Source: Smittium culicis
Lineage: Eukaryota; Kickxellomycota; Harpellomycetes; Harpellales; Legeriomycetaceae
Length of the DNA: 29,137 bases
NCBI GenBank assembly: GCA_001970855.1
Contig: LSSN01006076.1
Span: 1-29,137 of the forward strand
Reading direction: 5' to 3'
The notes under the pieces were generated by a model, which was not told where the DNA came from, did not search any database, and was given only the letters and a program-made list of their open reading frames with translations. Positions within the stretch are counted from its first letter, which is position 1. The number at the start of each line of letters is the position of its first letter. Shown piece after piece: positions 13,790 through 27,087 of this stretch. Position numbers and translations under genes: made by a program.

Positions 13790-16700
13790 AGATTGTGTAC
13801 CTTTTTAGAACTAATAGCTGATCCAATATCACAACTTGATACTTTAGATTTATTTTATCTACTGATAGTTAATTATTGGCATTAGAGATAAATATTCCAG
13901 ATTTGATTATTGGTTAGGTGCCTAATACCAATTTTATCACCCCATTTATTATCTATAGTTTGGGATCTGCTGCAAATTCACGCTTTGAAATGGTACATGC
14001 TGGCTTTTGAAGTGCTGAGTAATTGTATAGAAGTGTCGACATCTGATCTAAAATTTCTTACACAGTAGATATTTATGGAGTAAAGCTCGAGTAGATGCTG
14101 CAGATTTAAAAGCCGATATGCCTGTTTGTTTGTTTTTTGATTTGCCCAGATTATAAATCCAGGAATCTCGATATTTTTATCTAAATTCCGCAACCCAAAA
14201 TTTTCTTTTTTGGATTTACCCCCCCCCTCCCTCAACCCAAAAAAAACGCAACTTTTAACAGGTACAACGCAATGGGAATTCAAAATTTCTTACTCTGCTC
14301 TCTTTAGCCTACTGAATAGAAATAGGGTAGATGAAAAAAAGAAAAATTAGGATCGCAGCTTGTGCTAAAAATAAAAACCCAGGCCTGAGATTGTGCTGGA
14401 AGCTATAAATAAAGCTCGCTCGAAGATTTAGCGTAATAATAACATTTTCTTGGCTGAGTGAATCGCCTAATTGAAAACCACACATAGTATGTATAAATAA
14501 ATTTGCTTCTAGTGAGATTGGATGCAACACTTAGCTGTTTTTTTTTTCTTTTAAAGCTGAGATACTATAAATGTAAAGATAAACTATATTAGCAATTTAA
14601 GCGAATGGTGTGATAAAACGTTTGTTTGAGTCGCTATTAATATATCGATAAAGACTTGATTGCTTCGTAAAGAGACATTTATCCTTTCTATGAATATTCC
14701 TATTTACGGAAAAGTACCTAAAAATAAGATCTAAATATTACATTATCGGAAATACTAACACTGACTTTTTAAATCGCATTCTAATTCGCTGAACAACGCT
14801 TTTACTCGGGTGAACTTTGAAATTCTCAATCTATTCACCAGGCTTACCAGCCAATAACTCAACCCCGAAATTAGCATATTAGCCAAGCAGTTATTAATAG
14901 ACTGCCAACTATCAATTTGACTGCTAAATCAAAAGTTTTTTGGCCAAACCAGCTAATATTAAACATACAGCTCAAAAAGCGGCTGAAGTGTATTTGCTGT
15001 CTTTTTTTATGGCTTCTAAATATGTCTTTTTGAATACTACTGGGAGTAAAAATAATCAATCCGCACAAGTCATAAATCATAATCATAGATCTGATTTACT
15101 AATGCTCTTCGATAGTTGGACGAGTAATTACCTCATTACGACATTTCTCTTATCGAATTTATTATCTATCGCCATAATTCCAATTATATTACGCATAAGC
15201 TCATTTTTCGATTATGGAATATTTCTTGTAAGCTATTGCACGTTGCTTTTTCTTACGATAACTGATCAAATCATGGCTTTGTTTTATGCAATTTTATGTG
15301 CGTGAATTTGGGTGAAAAAATTTTAATTTATGCTTTTACTAGCTTTCTTAGCAAGCGGAGGAAAATTTTAATAATGAAAATTGTCGGAGATCTAAACTAG
15401 CACCTACCATTTTACTTATATAATCTTGTTGCAGTCGATTCGGTGTTAAGGTTGACAAGCCCCTCCCTCTATTTACCCCTAATCAGACCCTTAATTCATT
15501 AATTTTATTCAGCTTAATAGCTGTTATTGTCTGGTTAAATCCCAGTGCTCGTACAGATAAAACAAGCTATTATCCACTGATTTAATTTTAACTAATCGGG
15601 ATTGCTTATACCCTCTAACTAAATTATAATAAATATGGAAAGCTTATACAAACATAATTTAATTTCACTTTTTTGATTTTTGATTTCAGTGCTTGTATCT
15701 GAGCCTATCAATCATAAAAGAAGGGTTCCTATTTGCAGTGATACCGATAATTAAACCAGCGATTTCAGCATTTTTTGTATCTCCTGCTCAATTTTATTTC
15801 CATTTTCATAAACTCTTTAAACTATCAAGAATAGCTACCATTGGCCGAGATATTCAATGAGCATTAGATCTGATTTCTTTTTCCGATTAATTAATCGGCG
15901 TATTATACTTCTTTTAGCAATATTGACTCTGTTTCATTTTCTTTTTCAATAATTATTCGCAAATATTTGATATTTAAGAAATGTTCTGTTTTGGGAAATG
16001 CGCATAGTTTTATTTTATTTTATTTTTTTACACTTTGCATAACTTATTATTCCGCTTTTCTTAATTAGGAACTAATTGACGCTTATTTCTACATTTGGGC
16101 AATGATTTACGCCATCTACGTTTTGGGCATTTGATTGTCACTTTCTACGTTTTAGGTTCTAATTGTCAATAGAATCTTGTATATTAGTTGACGCTTTTTC
16201 TCTTGTGAATTAATTTAGCTTTTCTTCCTTTCAGCGAATTAGCTGATCCAATTGTCGTTTTGGGTGTAAATTGACTCTTTTTTCTTTTTAGGACATAATT
16301 GACGCTACTTTTTGTGATTTAATTACTCTTCTTTTAGTGATTTAATTACTATTCTATCTGTGATTTATTTACTCTTCTATTTTTGGAATTAATTGATGCT
16401 TCCTTCTTTTTTGGGAATTGGTTGACACCTTCTTCTTTTTTCGAAAAGTAGCCTGTTGCAAAATGCCTGTCAAAAAGTCCTATCCTGTTAGTATATACTA
16501 ATTATAACCTTGTCCAATCCATTGTCTCTAACCTTTTACGCTGTAAATGGGCTGCCTTTCAAATTTGTAACTACGCCTTATAAATTTATACTCTACTTCG
16601 CCCTCATCTGCGATCTATAACTTTCCCACTATTATATATCTTATAGTTAAATTATATATAAGTGCAACATATGCCCAAACTATAAACTGCCTTCTCCAAA

Positions 16701-17518
16701 TAAACTATTTTATTGCGCCAAATATTACATACGTTTCCTCACCTGCTGCTTCTACCTACTCTCTCTTTATCCCCCCCCCCCTCTCCTATCTATATAGCAC
16801 CCACCCCACTCCTCTTAAACCCATACTCCTCTATTATTTTACTTCATAACTTCCTCTATATATCTCTTATTTGTAATTTTCCAATTTCATCCGATTTGCT
16901 TAATTTCATCTTTTTATTATTTAATTTATACTCCCAATTTCTTGCCATTCATTCGGCTGCAATAAATAACGAGCCTTCAAGCCTTTCTCCCATCTAATAC
17001 CCACTAAACTCCCCCTAAATTCAATATCAACACCTCTTTTTCCTTTACTTCCCTCACATTATAATATTTTCATATAATTATCTATTCCCTCAATATTTTT
17101 TACCTGTTCACTGATATAAACCACCTCCAAATTACTTTTTTTTTTTCTTGCCCCCGCACTCTTTAAGCCCTCAACTAAATTGAATTGATAAAACCGTGGC
17201 TTGTTTTACTTTTAAATCGCTTACACTGTTCTCATTATTTATCCGCTGTAAATATATTCTTAATAAAAAATAATTAAATTCTTATTCCTACTAAAAATAC
17301 TATTTTTCCTTATTATTCTGGATCAATTTTTTCTCTACTAAAAGTAATTTGCTAATTATAATCCTGTACTTTACCATAATTGAAACCATCTCAGACCGCT
17401 TCTCATCTCATTCTTACTCTTCCGCATCTCAGAAAAAAGTTGTTTCCTTAGATTTAAATATCTACCTCTTTAATCAGCTCGTTTTGTTATACGTTCAACT
17501 TTAATTTTTTATCAAATT
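13790..17518. other. Gene-empty, increasingly pyrimidine-rich tract upstream of the RasGEF
   Basis: No supported gene was found. Open frames of 70-120 codons on both strands overlap one another, lack recognisable motifs and mostly start at non-ATG codons. Strand bias is opposite to that of 8.7-13.5 kb: by hand count, positions 16741-16800 have 28 C and 3 G. The right end (about 16700-17200), with C10 and C/T runs, is a plausible distal promoter for the RasGEF gene, since pyrimidine-rich promoters are common in fungi. Small upstream exons of that gene cannot be excluded; a possible acceptor TCAG lies at about 17474-17477. Confidence 0.5.
16066..16440. repeat. Degenerate minisatellite around TAATTGACGCTT
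   Basis: The core AATTGACGCT, with variants TAGTTGACGCT, AAATTGACTCT, TTTAATTACTCT, TTAATTGATGCT and TTGGTTGACACC, recurs at roughly 25-45 base intervals, separated by TTCTTTTT(A/G)GG-type linkers. The copies are heavily diverged. The array is pyrimidine-rich on the + strand, the mirror image in composition of the purine-rich arrays at 9-13 kb. Confidence 0.6.
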
Positions 17519-20500
17519 ATGAACGTTTTTAGACAAATATTAAAAAAAAAGAATGATCTCCCAAAACTTCAAACTGTTCAAAATGAATCCACCTCGCTAA
17601 ATCAAGATATTAGCTTGCTAATAAATAAGTTAAACCAACCCCCAGTACTCGAACATGAGTTGTCATTCTGGTCTATCGATATAAAAGCTGATATCGACTA
17701 CATTTTAAATTTAATCGAATCAAGAGACTTTTTGTCTACCCTTTCTACTTCCTTCGACTATTTATCCTTATACACCCACCTAATCAACTCCTCCTTGGAA
17801 ATCTCTTTCTACTCGAAGCTAGCAACCTCTGAATGGCCCCCAAATGGCCTCGATAAATCCCTCCTGGATTTTAGCCGCAATTTGTCTTCCACTTTAAAAT
17901 CATTCCAAAATATTTCTCCTTCTTCTCCTAGCGACCCCAAAAAATCTTTCTCCTCAGAAGATGCCTGGGATATGATTGAAGATGTTATTGACGAAACTCA
18001 CTTAAACCAACTAAAATTAAATGAAATCAAGTCCAAAGCCTGTTCGACCTTATCCTTCTATCCTGATAAATCCTCTTCTCTTTTACAATCTTCTCTAGGT
18101 TATGTTAATTCAAGACTAAGGGAACTTGATAACTTCATATCCCAAAACTCCAATCTACCCCTATCTGAAAACGATCTGTATATCACAAAACTTGTTTATA
18201 ACCAAACCTTCATTAAAAGTATGAACCTCTTTCAAGAAATCGCCAAACTCAACTCGTTGATTTTTATGTTATTTACCCCAAAATCTTCTGACAAGTCCCA
18301 ATTCAATAAATTCGCTAAAAAAGACAAATTTTCTATTGTCACCGAAAGAGCAAACTCCCTAAACTCCTTAATTCTTGCCTTTTTTAAATCCTGTGAATCT
18401 ATTTACATAGACTTTCCTAAAATCCCATTCAACTCCTCTTTAAAGCTTATATCTGATCACTACTCTAAAATTTCATCGAGCTTCATGTCTCTAGAAGATT
18501 CAATCATGTCTGTTGTCTTAAATCCCGATAAACTTGCCTCTATTAGCTTAAATTTTTTTAATTCTCATGAATCTTCAACCAACTTGTCCCAATTTAAAGT
18601 CGATCATATTAAATCTCAGCAATCTATCCTTTCCATCTTTTTTGAATCTTACAAACCATCCTCTCTATACGACTCCTCAAACACCGTACCTTTAAACAAT
18701 ACTAAACTCTTAAATAACAATAATACAAATCATCACAAAGTTATTGACACAAACTCAGATACTTCAAATAATCTACCCGACAATACCTCAGCTTCAAATG
18801 TGACTACCTCTAATCGTAGATCTGATTCTGGTACTGCAGAAACTCTTTTTGACTATGGTATACCTATCGCTAGTAGCTTTAAACCCTTCACCTCTTTAGA
18901 CTCTTCTGTTTCCTCTGAGAGTAAGTTTCTCCTAATTCTTTTTTTTATAAAATAATCTCCTCAAAAAAATTTTTTTTCTTCCTTTTTAATACTTTCTTCC
19001 TCCCCTCCCCCCTCTCTCAAGAATTTATGTTTCACTTTCATATTGATCGGTGCAATTTTTAGCTACTACAAGCTATAAAGTGTATGGAGAAATTAATAAA
19101 TCAAGAATCCTATGCTCATAAAAAATTTTTTTTATTAACTTTGATCCATCTTTCTTGATATTATTAAAAATTCAAATTACGCTTTTTGTAAAAAAAAAAT
19201 ACTTTATTTAAAATACTTCTCATACAATTAACTAGTTAACCCTTTGTACAAAAAAATCTCAAACGACATCTTTCCTAGCGAATTATCATCTGATTATGAT
19301 TCTAATCCAAGAAAGTTAATCTTATCTGAATCCGGTTTAAATAAAGTTTCCAAATCTAGACTGTCAATCACAAAAACTGTATCAGCAATTAATACTAGCT
19401 CTAGCTTCACTAGAACTAATAGCACAACTGACGAAAATTTTTTATCGCTCGATAATGAATCAAAATCTCAATCGAAAAATAACTTGCCTTCTTTAATAAT
19501 TCCTAATGATTACAACTTTAGACCAAGATCCCTTTCCAGCCCAAATTTATCATGCGAGTTTGACAGCTCTGTATTCGATGATGTAAAGTCCCCTAAAAGA
19601 GACACTTTTTTTAAACACGATTCCTCCAAAAATAACATTATTAATAGGATTACCCGTTCTTTAACCGCTGACAAATTTGCTGGTAAGCAAATTGATATTT
19701 CCTCTTACCAAAACAATCTCATCCGCGATAAACACAGCAGCGATGACCCTATCATCAGAAACTGGTACTCATTCTTGGTTAAAAATTCTGATAAAAAGAA
19801 TTCTGCTGATTTAACAAATGATAGCCGGCTGCTGAAGTTCCCTGTGCTGATTGATGATAAACAAAATAACCGAAAAAGTACTTCGCCATTGGATCGCCCA
19901 AGCGATGCTTTCAGCCGCAAATTCACTCTAAAAACTAGCGTTTCCCACGCAAGTGGCATGTGCCAACAGTTTTCTGTTCTTGATATGAATAATTCTGATC
20001 TTGATCCATATGAATTAAGAAGAACTTGTTTACGAAAAGAAACTAGCTATAGCAACCTTACCAGAAGAAACCAATCAGATAATTACAATTCTGAAAATTC
20101 TTCAGTTAGCCCTTCTAAACTTTCGACCTTTAGAAGCGTTGACCAAGGCTTCAACCTTATTGATATTACTCCTCCTACTAAAAAACCAGATATCATACTT
20201 AGATCTTTCTCTGAAAGCAAAATGAATAATGAAGAATTTGGAAACTCAGAGTCTCCCGATAATGGCTATATTGTAATTGATTCCTCTTTGTCACAATTCA
20301 CTAGCTTTAAACCCCCTAAGTCGCCAAATGCTTCACCCATCAACCCTATAGATGTCGCCAAATCGGTCAGTCACCCCCCAATTAGATTCAAACTAGCTAG
20401 TATTTCCACCAAAAATTCTTGGTCAAATGAAACGACCAACAGCCCTTCACAGCTAATAGTCCCTAGCCCTTCTTTCGGCGTTACATCAGACAACAAAATC

Positions 20501-22510
20501 ATTGAAAAAATGCAAAAATCTTTACCAGAAATCCCTAGTAAAAATATAATTTCTGAAGCTACATTCATTTCTAGCAATGAACCTTCTTCACCACTAATAA
20601 CTGACAAAAAATCATCACTGGGGCCATCTGATAGTCCTGTATTTCCCGGGTTGCTAGCCTCTCCATCCGATACAAGCTCCGAGAAACTATATAAAGAAGG
20701 CCTTTTAGCTGATTTTGATTCTTTTTTAAAACCCGATTATTCTGAAAGTGAGCTTATATTAGAAAATGATAAAGTTATTGGCGGAACATTAAGAGCCCTG
20801 ATTGAAAGGCTTACACCTCATAATACATCAGTCGACTCGGAGTTTTTCAATGCTTTTTTGTTAAACTTTAGAAGCTTTTGTACTCCAGTTGAATTTCTCG
20901 GCCAGCTTATTGATCGCTTTAATATGAGCCCACCAGAATTGTTGAATAAATATCCTAGCCTTTTAGAAAAGTGGGTTGAAAAAAAGAAAGTTCCTTCTAA
21001 TTTGCGTATATATAATGTATTAAAAACCTGGCTGGATTCATATTTCTACATTGACGAGGACTTTGAATGTTTGGATACTATTGAACGCTTTGCACACGAA
21101 AATTTAGTAGAAACAAAAGCTGTCTTGGGGGCAAGACTAATACAGCTTGTTCGTGAACGCAAGTCTGAATACTCTCAGCTAGCTTCCGGCTCAATTAAGC
21201 GCATTAACAAATCTAAAAATCTTGATTTGATGTTTATGTCCAAATTTTCAAATGTTACTAACTTGCCTCCTCCTCCTAAGCACAAACTGTCAAAAAGTAT
21301 TATTAAATCTTTAATTAACGGCAATCCTATAGACATTCTTGATATTGATCACGTTGAATTGGCTCGTCAGTTGACTGTTTGCGAATCTTACATGTACTGC
21401 TGTATCAGGCCACACGAGTTACTGGGTAGAAGTTTCACAAACTCATCTAATGCCTTTACTTTCCCAAACACAATCGGTATGTCTAAAATGTCAAACCAAC
21501 TAGCTTATTGGGTTATTATTTATATATTGAGCGAAGAATCTCCTAAAGCTAGAGCTAAGATTCTCAAGTATATGATTAAAGTCGCAAACGAGTGTATGTT
21601 GCTTAATAACTTCAATTCGCTATTTCTGTTTGTTTCCGCGTTCAGTTCGAGTTTCATCTCAAGACTCAAGAAGACTTGGGCACTGGTCGATGTCAAATAT
21701 ATAACTCTCTACAACAACATGCAGAAAATAACAGACCATAACCGCAACTACAGTTACTATAGAAATTTGCTTTCAGTCACACCTCCTCCAGCATTACCAT
21801 TTTTAGGGGTTGTACTGACTGATTTGACATTCAATGATGATGGGAATCCGAAATTCCGCAAAACAAATTCGATTTCATCACCAATGAGCTCTAGACCAGA
21901 AAACTCAGAATTTGATGGAATCAAAGCATCGATTAAACCAGCAAATAGTTTAAGAGAAGATAAGTTAGCAAATTCATTTATTTTAGACAAAAAAGCCGAA
22001 AATCCTAATTTTGCAGCAAACAATGAATCGCCCAAGAAAAAGTTTGGATTCTTGAAGACTAATAACAGCGTGAGCGATAACCCAACCATGATTTCATCTT
22101 TTTCGGAATTATCTCCATCGCCAAGCAATAAAGAAGAGGAAGGAAATAATGAATTTAACTTTCAAAGTAATCTTGCATCATTTGCTAATTTTGGGTCATC
22201 AAAAGCAAAGAATTCAAAGACAAGCGAGTTCGTAAACAACGTAAATCCAAGTCTTAAAAAATCTGAAACGAGTAAAAGTACAAGTTACAAATCATCAGAT
22301 GAAGAACTTCCAACAATCAATTTTAGCAAGTATAACAGAACAGTAAAGATAATCGAAAATGTTCAAAAATACCAAGTTCCTTATAACTTACACTTGATAA
22401 CTGAGCTAGTTGAGTATTTGCAGGCATCTTTGAAATCAGCAGAAGAATTTTGGGATGACGAAAAATATTACCAAAGGAGCTTACAGCTTGAACCACGTAC
22501 GAATAGATAA
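17519..22510 (+). CDS. Cdc25-like Ras guanine-nucleotide exchange factor (RasGEF), two exons
   Basis: This is predicted to catalyse GDP release from a Ras-family GTPase at the membrane, feeding fungal cAMP/PKA or MAPK signalling. Exon 1 (17519-18920) and exon 2 (19236-22510) join in frame to give 1558 residues. The N-terminal ~470 residues are helical-looking and low in known motifs; residues ~470-975 are Ser/Asn-rich and probably disordered. A RasGEF_N domain starts near residue 977 (VIGGTLRALIERLTPH) and runs to about 1110. The catalytic domain starts near 1167 (LDIDHVELARQL), continues through NFNSL near 1259 with RLKKTW, and PALPFLG..LTDLTF near 1320. It resumes near 1496 (INFSKYNRT) and ends at QLEPR, as usual for the family. 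A spacer of about 155 disordered residues splits the catalytic domain. No SH3 domain, common at the N-terminus of Cdc25 proteins, is visible, so an unseen upstream exon is possible. The stop is TAA. No in-frame TGA occurs. The family call is firm; the substrate Ras and the exact start are not. Confidence 0.93.
18921..19235 (+). other. Intron of the RasGEF gene
   Basis: The donor is GTAAGT at 18921, directly after TCTGAGA. The acceptor is AG at 19234-19235 within TTAACTAG, with a possible branch site TTAAC just before it. Removing 315 bases leaves a phase-1 junction (A|TT, Ile). The combined length is 4677 nt, exactly 1559 codons. Without splicing, the first frame ends at TAA after 18952, and the second frame has a TAA at 19229 and no nearby ATG. 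Confidence 0.88.
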
Positions 22511-23085
22511 AATAAAGTTAATATCTACGTTATCAAAGATAATAAAAAACGCACATTTTCTTTGGGAAAATTGGTCTTTTTAATTTAATTTTATATTTTA
22601 TTCACTGCCAAAGTTGATACTTTGAACTAAATTTTTTTTGTGTAGAGCTAAAAATTTTTTTTTTTTTAAATTTTCCGTCCTCCGTCCCACATTTATATAC
22701 TAACTTATAGTTGAGGTACGGTGGCGGTGTGTATTAAAATCTGTACTTTACTTTTCTCACTTAATAAACGTGTAATTTATATTTCGCAATCATTGTTAGT
22801 TTAATTTAATTTTCATAACTATAGCAGTTTATTGGTATATATTGATCGAGGGTCTAACTTGTAATATATAACGGCTGTCGGTACTAGGAAAAATTAAAGT
22901 AATCGATGTGTACTATCAGCTTAAAGTAAAATGGTTTGTGGAATGGAACGAGAGAGAGGTATGTTTAAGGGTTATTAGAAGGTAATATAGATGAAAGAGT
23001 TTAGTAGTGGGGATGTAATAATAGAAAAGAAGTTTATTTACAAGTAGGGGGTGATATTTTAAATAATGAAAAAAGGGCGAAGACG
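22511..23085. terminator. Convergent 3' intergenic region with poly(A) signals
   Basis: On the + strand, AATAAA occurs at 22511-22516 (immediately after the RasGEF stop), 22541-22546 and about 22763. On the minus strand, TTTATT at 23033-23038 gives an AATAAA about 48 nt past the stop of the small minus-strand gene. A short GC-rich patch lies at 22676-22690. No other gene is seen here. Confidence 0.6.
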
Positions 23086-23406
23086 TTATTCTATTTGGTT
23101 GGGAGAGGTGAGGAGCTGCTCTAGGCGCAAGGGGGAGGCGATGACACCGATTTGGATGGCGATATCGTAAGGAGGGGGATCGTTTGAAGACCAGTAGGGA
23201 GGGGGAGGAGGGTAAGTAATGTTTCTGAGGTATGAGCAGCCGCTGTAATTGTAGAAAGGGGGGTTGACTATGTAGTTGCGGATGGAGGTGTAGAGTTTTC
23301 GAATATATGATTTGGGCGGCTTGTAAGTAATTTTGACGGTTGGTCTGGGTTTTAAGATATTTCTCAAAGAGCGAGTTTTGGAAAGAGGTTTTAGATCGTT
23401 AGACAT
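23086..23406 (-). CDS. Small hypothetical protein, 106 aa, with two PPxY motifs
   Basis: I do not recognise the family. The frame runs from ATG at 23406 to TAA at 23086. Several features argue that it is real. It is richer in GC than its surroundings. Its third positions favour C: nine of ten Tyr codons are TAC, and most Asn and Ile codons end in C, a pattern typical of well-expressed genes. An AATAAA lies about 48 nt downstream, and C/T-rich sequence (CTCTTCTTCAA) precedes the ATG. The N-terminal half is basic (residues 5-45, many Lys/Arg). The middle has a Pro/Tyr stretch with PPPY at residues 68-71 and 77-80, which fits the WW-domain ligand motif PPxY. No signal peptide or clear membrane segment is seen. 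It is tail to tail with the RasGEF gene. Against it: G-rich + strand DNA can create Pro-rich antisense frames by chance. Confidence 0.5.
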   Translation of the reverse strand: MSNDLKPLSKTRSLRNILKPRPTVKITYKPPKSYIRKLYTSIRNYIVNPPFYNYSGCSYLRNITYPPPPPYWSSNDPPPYDIAIQIGVIASPLRLEQLLTSPNQIE

Positions 23407-24003
23407 TTGAAGAAGAGTTATATGTGGAGCGTTTCTACGAATACTAGGGAATGTATGTGAATGTGCAAGATAGAGTGTGGTATACCGATAGAGTATATAT
23501 TGTGTATGTTAAGGGAGTATGGGTTGGGTTGATATCTAGAGAAAGACAGGCAGGGGACGGCAAGATTGTACAGACGAAAAAACGAGGGGCATAGCGTGTA
23601 TAAGAATCTGGAGAGGTGGAGTGCGATGGCTGAGGTAATAAGTATTTATAGCGGATTGATTAAAGACCAAGAAGTACTCAGAATTCGAGCAGAGTAGAAA
23701 AGAGTGATGGTGGAAACAGAGTGTATAGTTGAGTGGAAGCGATTGGCTGCAGTGTTTATGTAACACGGATGTTTGAGAATAAATATTCAACAAAAGAGAA
23801 ATAATCGGAATGTAAAAAAATAGGCACGCAATTGGAAAATCTAAAGATAAGACAAAAAGTCGGAACTTGAATAGATTAGTAAGAAATCCAGCTGAAATTT
23901 GTGAAAAAGAGAATGAATATCTGACTACGCTATCTTGAATCTCAGCATTTCCATTTGTCAGCTCCTTTTTTTTTTCTTTCTTTTTTATTAAGCGGTAAAT
24001 CAT
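23407..24003 (-). promoter_or_regulatory. Pyrimidine-rich (sense strand) upstream region of the small minus-strand gene
   Basis: The + strand is G/A-rich here, so the minus strand is C/T-rich, as seen upstream of the RasGEF gene on its own sense strand. An open minus-strand frame at 24003-23536 is rich in Phe, Leu, Ser and His and probably reflects this composition rather than a protein. No TATA box or defined binding site can be assigned. Confidence 0.35.
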
Positions 24004-26760
24004 ATTATTAAATTTACATCAGGTTTTACGAATATCAGTGATGTTTATTCAAACAGGAACCGACAACAATTTCTCTCCCACTTTTTGACATCACTAGATT
24101 TTTATTTTTATTTTTATTTTGATTTTGACATCATTTTAAGATATTATCTTGCTTGACATGGGGTTTGATTTTCCCATGATATTTGGGATAAATTAATTAT
24201 TCCGACTTTTATCTACTAAACGTAATTCATTGGCTAAAATACCAATCATGCTTACTTTGCTGATTTATTATCTCTACACCAATAGAGTTTGCTTATTCCT
24301 TTCCACTATCAAATGCTTACATTGATTCGCATCTATTGGCAACTTATACACCGCGCCTTCCATTCCTATATAATCTTTCAGAAGCCAATAATTCACTTAA
24401 GGCCAATTATTACCAATAATATGCAGTAGTAATTTCTGTATTGATTTCAGCTATCGATACAATCAAGATAAGAACTCCTTTCCTCTATTAATTTTTTTAT
24501 GTTTTTGGATTATTAACACATAAATCTATTTCTCATCCTGAAAGAGCAATAAGCGCAAACATATCATTCAAATACCTGTTTTAGCTTTACTTTGTTATCC
24601 CTCGGATTAGAGCCCTAAAGCTTAAATTCACAGCACAACAAGCTAAATTACAATAGTATCAATATTTATCATTATGAATCAGGATCGAATAAAAGAACAA
24701 TAAATTATTTAAGATTTCATTTCTTTATTATTGCAATAGATCTCTTTAAACTTTTATCGATTGATTTTGAGAAATTATCCTGTAATTATATATGCACGTG
24801 TTTCCTTCCACTCTCCTGCTGCGGACACTGCTCTCTATTTCTATTTCACTTTTTCATATTCTCTTTTAGTACTTCTCGCACAACTACTAATATTTACCAC
24901 TTAAAATTTTATTATCTACTACACATGATCTTTATATTAGCTTATTCAGCCACTAATACTATATCCCTTGATAATTTGGCAATTTAATCAGGATTAGTAA
25001 CATGAAATCCGCGGTAATAATAAAAAAATAAATATCAAATATTACTAGCTAATATTAATGGCCTATTTTGTATGCTAGTATAAATAATTTAATTCACATG
25101 TTTATTTAATTTTTATTCTGCATTTTGGATTTATGGTTTGGTTCTGTCAGTGCTTTTATCTAAAAGAAAACATTCAACATTGAAGTAATCTTAGTCTAAT
25201 TAGCCTTTTTTTTTTTTTTCCAAATTTGAAAACCAAACTTATATGCTCAAAAACTCTTTCGCCACTTTATTTTAAACTGAAAGTGCTTTGTAATTCAAAT
25301 TTTGTTTCTGTTTTTGATTCTTTGACCCCAAAAAATAAACCAAAAATACAATAATGTTATTTTCCAGATAACTGTATTAAATAAATAAATAGACTATATA
25401 TTAGTAATAAAAAATTCGAAAAATAAAAAATTTTCAAAAAAAATCCTCATAATTGCCGTTAAAAATAAGGGTATCAGAAAAAATTCCTATACAATATAAT
25501 TTATAAATTGCCTTTAATAAGATTTTATCATATCAATTATACTTAATATTGCAATTTGAAAGTATAATGTATAATGGACTAGTACAAAAAGTTCAAAAAT
25601 GATGATAGAAAATTTTCAAATATATAAATAAAATTAATTATTCAGAAATTGAAAAGTCATTAGTATTTTTTATACATTTATACCAATAATGAAATAATAT
25701 GCACGATATGTGATAATATTTTTATATTTTACTATAAATTCTCAGAGTTTATAATTATATTATTTAATAAAGTAACAACGGATTATAAAAAGAGATATCA
25801 AGATTCAAAATTTACTAGCTTGTACAGAAAATCATCAATCTTCAAATATAAATCTATTAAAATATATTATTAGGTAGGGCATAATAGGAATTCAGTAAAA
25901 TAAATTTTAAAGATGTATTATTAAAAAGTAAAAATAAGAATGGTATATTATATAAGAATCATAAAAATCGAACCGTATAAATTTATACCATAAACAGTAT
26001 AAAAAGCATCATAAGGTTTAAATATGTGCGAAATTTTATCATCATGAATATTTAAAATAGATATGGAGTGTATTAATAATTATAAACTAGAGCTCGTTAG
26101 ATTTAAATAAATATAGATTATAAATTATAATTAAAATAAGCAAATGTTTATCATTCAATAGAGATTCATTCAACAAGTGATAACAAGTATATGTAACCGT
26201 TATCATTAAAACAATGATGTACAAATACTAGAACCTAATAATGTCATATTGAAAATTTTTTCAAGATCAACAGAATTATGAATGTTTTGTTTATCAGCAG
26301 AAAATTTAATAATATAGCCAAATAATAATAGTATGCTTTAATGATCTCTGGTAGTGTATAAAATTAAGAAAAGCACACGGATATGAAAGAGGATAGATTT
26401 AATTATAGTTTGAATCTAATAGTTAAACAGTAAAATAGCTGTTTAACTTTTTCAGTAGCGGTTTGATTTTTTTGATGTACCAAAACTAGAACCTTATGAT
26501 ATAGATATATTATATACAACTAAATGTTAAATTATTATTAAACATAATTCACTCATTAAATGTTCAGCCTTTCATAATTTATCCAATTATAATTTTAAAA
26601 TCGAACAAGAGTATTATCTCGAAAAGAGTTAAAGTTTATCTAAAGCTGCTTGGTTTAGAATGAAATAATATAAACGTTTAAAATATGGATAATTTCTCAA
26701 AATACCCAAAAAGCTATTTATTAGTGTGCCGTAGGAAAGGATCTAGTGTGTTTTTTAGCG
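24004..26760. other. Intergenic AT-rich region, no gene seen
   Basis: There is no supported open frame on either strand. The left part (24.0-25.0 kb) is C/T-biased on the + strand; the right part (25.0-26.7 kb) is very AT-rich like the start of the window. The only structures noted are short simple repeats. No tRNA-like cloverleaf was recognised. Confidence 0.55.
24083..24136. repeat. TTTTTA repeat flanked by TTTTGACATCA direct repeats
   Basis: About four TTTTTA units (24099-24119) are bracketed by two copies of TTTTGACATCA (about 24083 and 24123). This is probably simple slippage. Confidence 0.6.
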
Positions 26761-27087
26761 TGTAAATTAAAAAGAAGAAATTCCGCTACAAATCGCAACT
26801 AAAATACACAAAAAATGGATTGAGCCATTCAAAAGCCAATTTAGCCTTCAGATCCACAGATCAAAGTTATACAGTAAACAAAGTCAGCCAACCACAATAC
26901 TCCAGCTTTCCAGAAAATATAAACAGAAATTTGCCAAGATTTCATCTTCAAATCCAAAATAAAAACTGGTTTTATCCATTAAAGCTTTTAGTCAGTTCTT
27001 CTTTTCCATTAATTCATCAAATAAATTATCAAAATCCGCCCAAACACTAGCTAACAAAATCTAAAAAAAAAAAAAAAAAAACTTACC
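26761..27087 (+). promoter_or_regulatory. Upstream region and probable 5' leader of SELENOH
   Basis: This A/C-rich sequence precedes the selenoprotein H start codon. It contains a two-codon ATG-GAT-TGA minimal reading frame at 26815-26823 and an open but ATG-less frame to about 27050, for which I see no conserved product. It ends in an A19 tract at 27063-27081, only 6 nt before the ATG. Transcription start and TATA elements could not be placed. Confidence 0.4.
27063..27081 (+). repeat. A19 tract just upstream of the SELENOH start
   Basis: Nineteen consecutive A residues end 6 bases before ATG. This may be a nucleosome-excluding poly(dA:dT) promoter element. If transcribed, it may be an unstructured leader able to bind poly(A)-binding protein. 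Neither role can be shown from sequence alone. Confidence 0.9.
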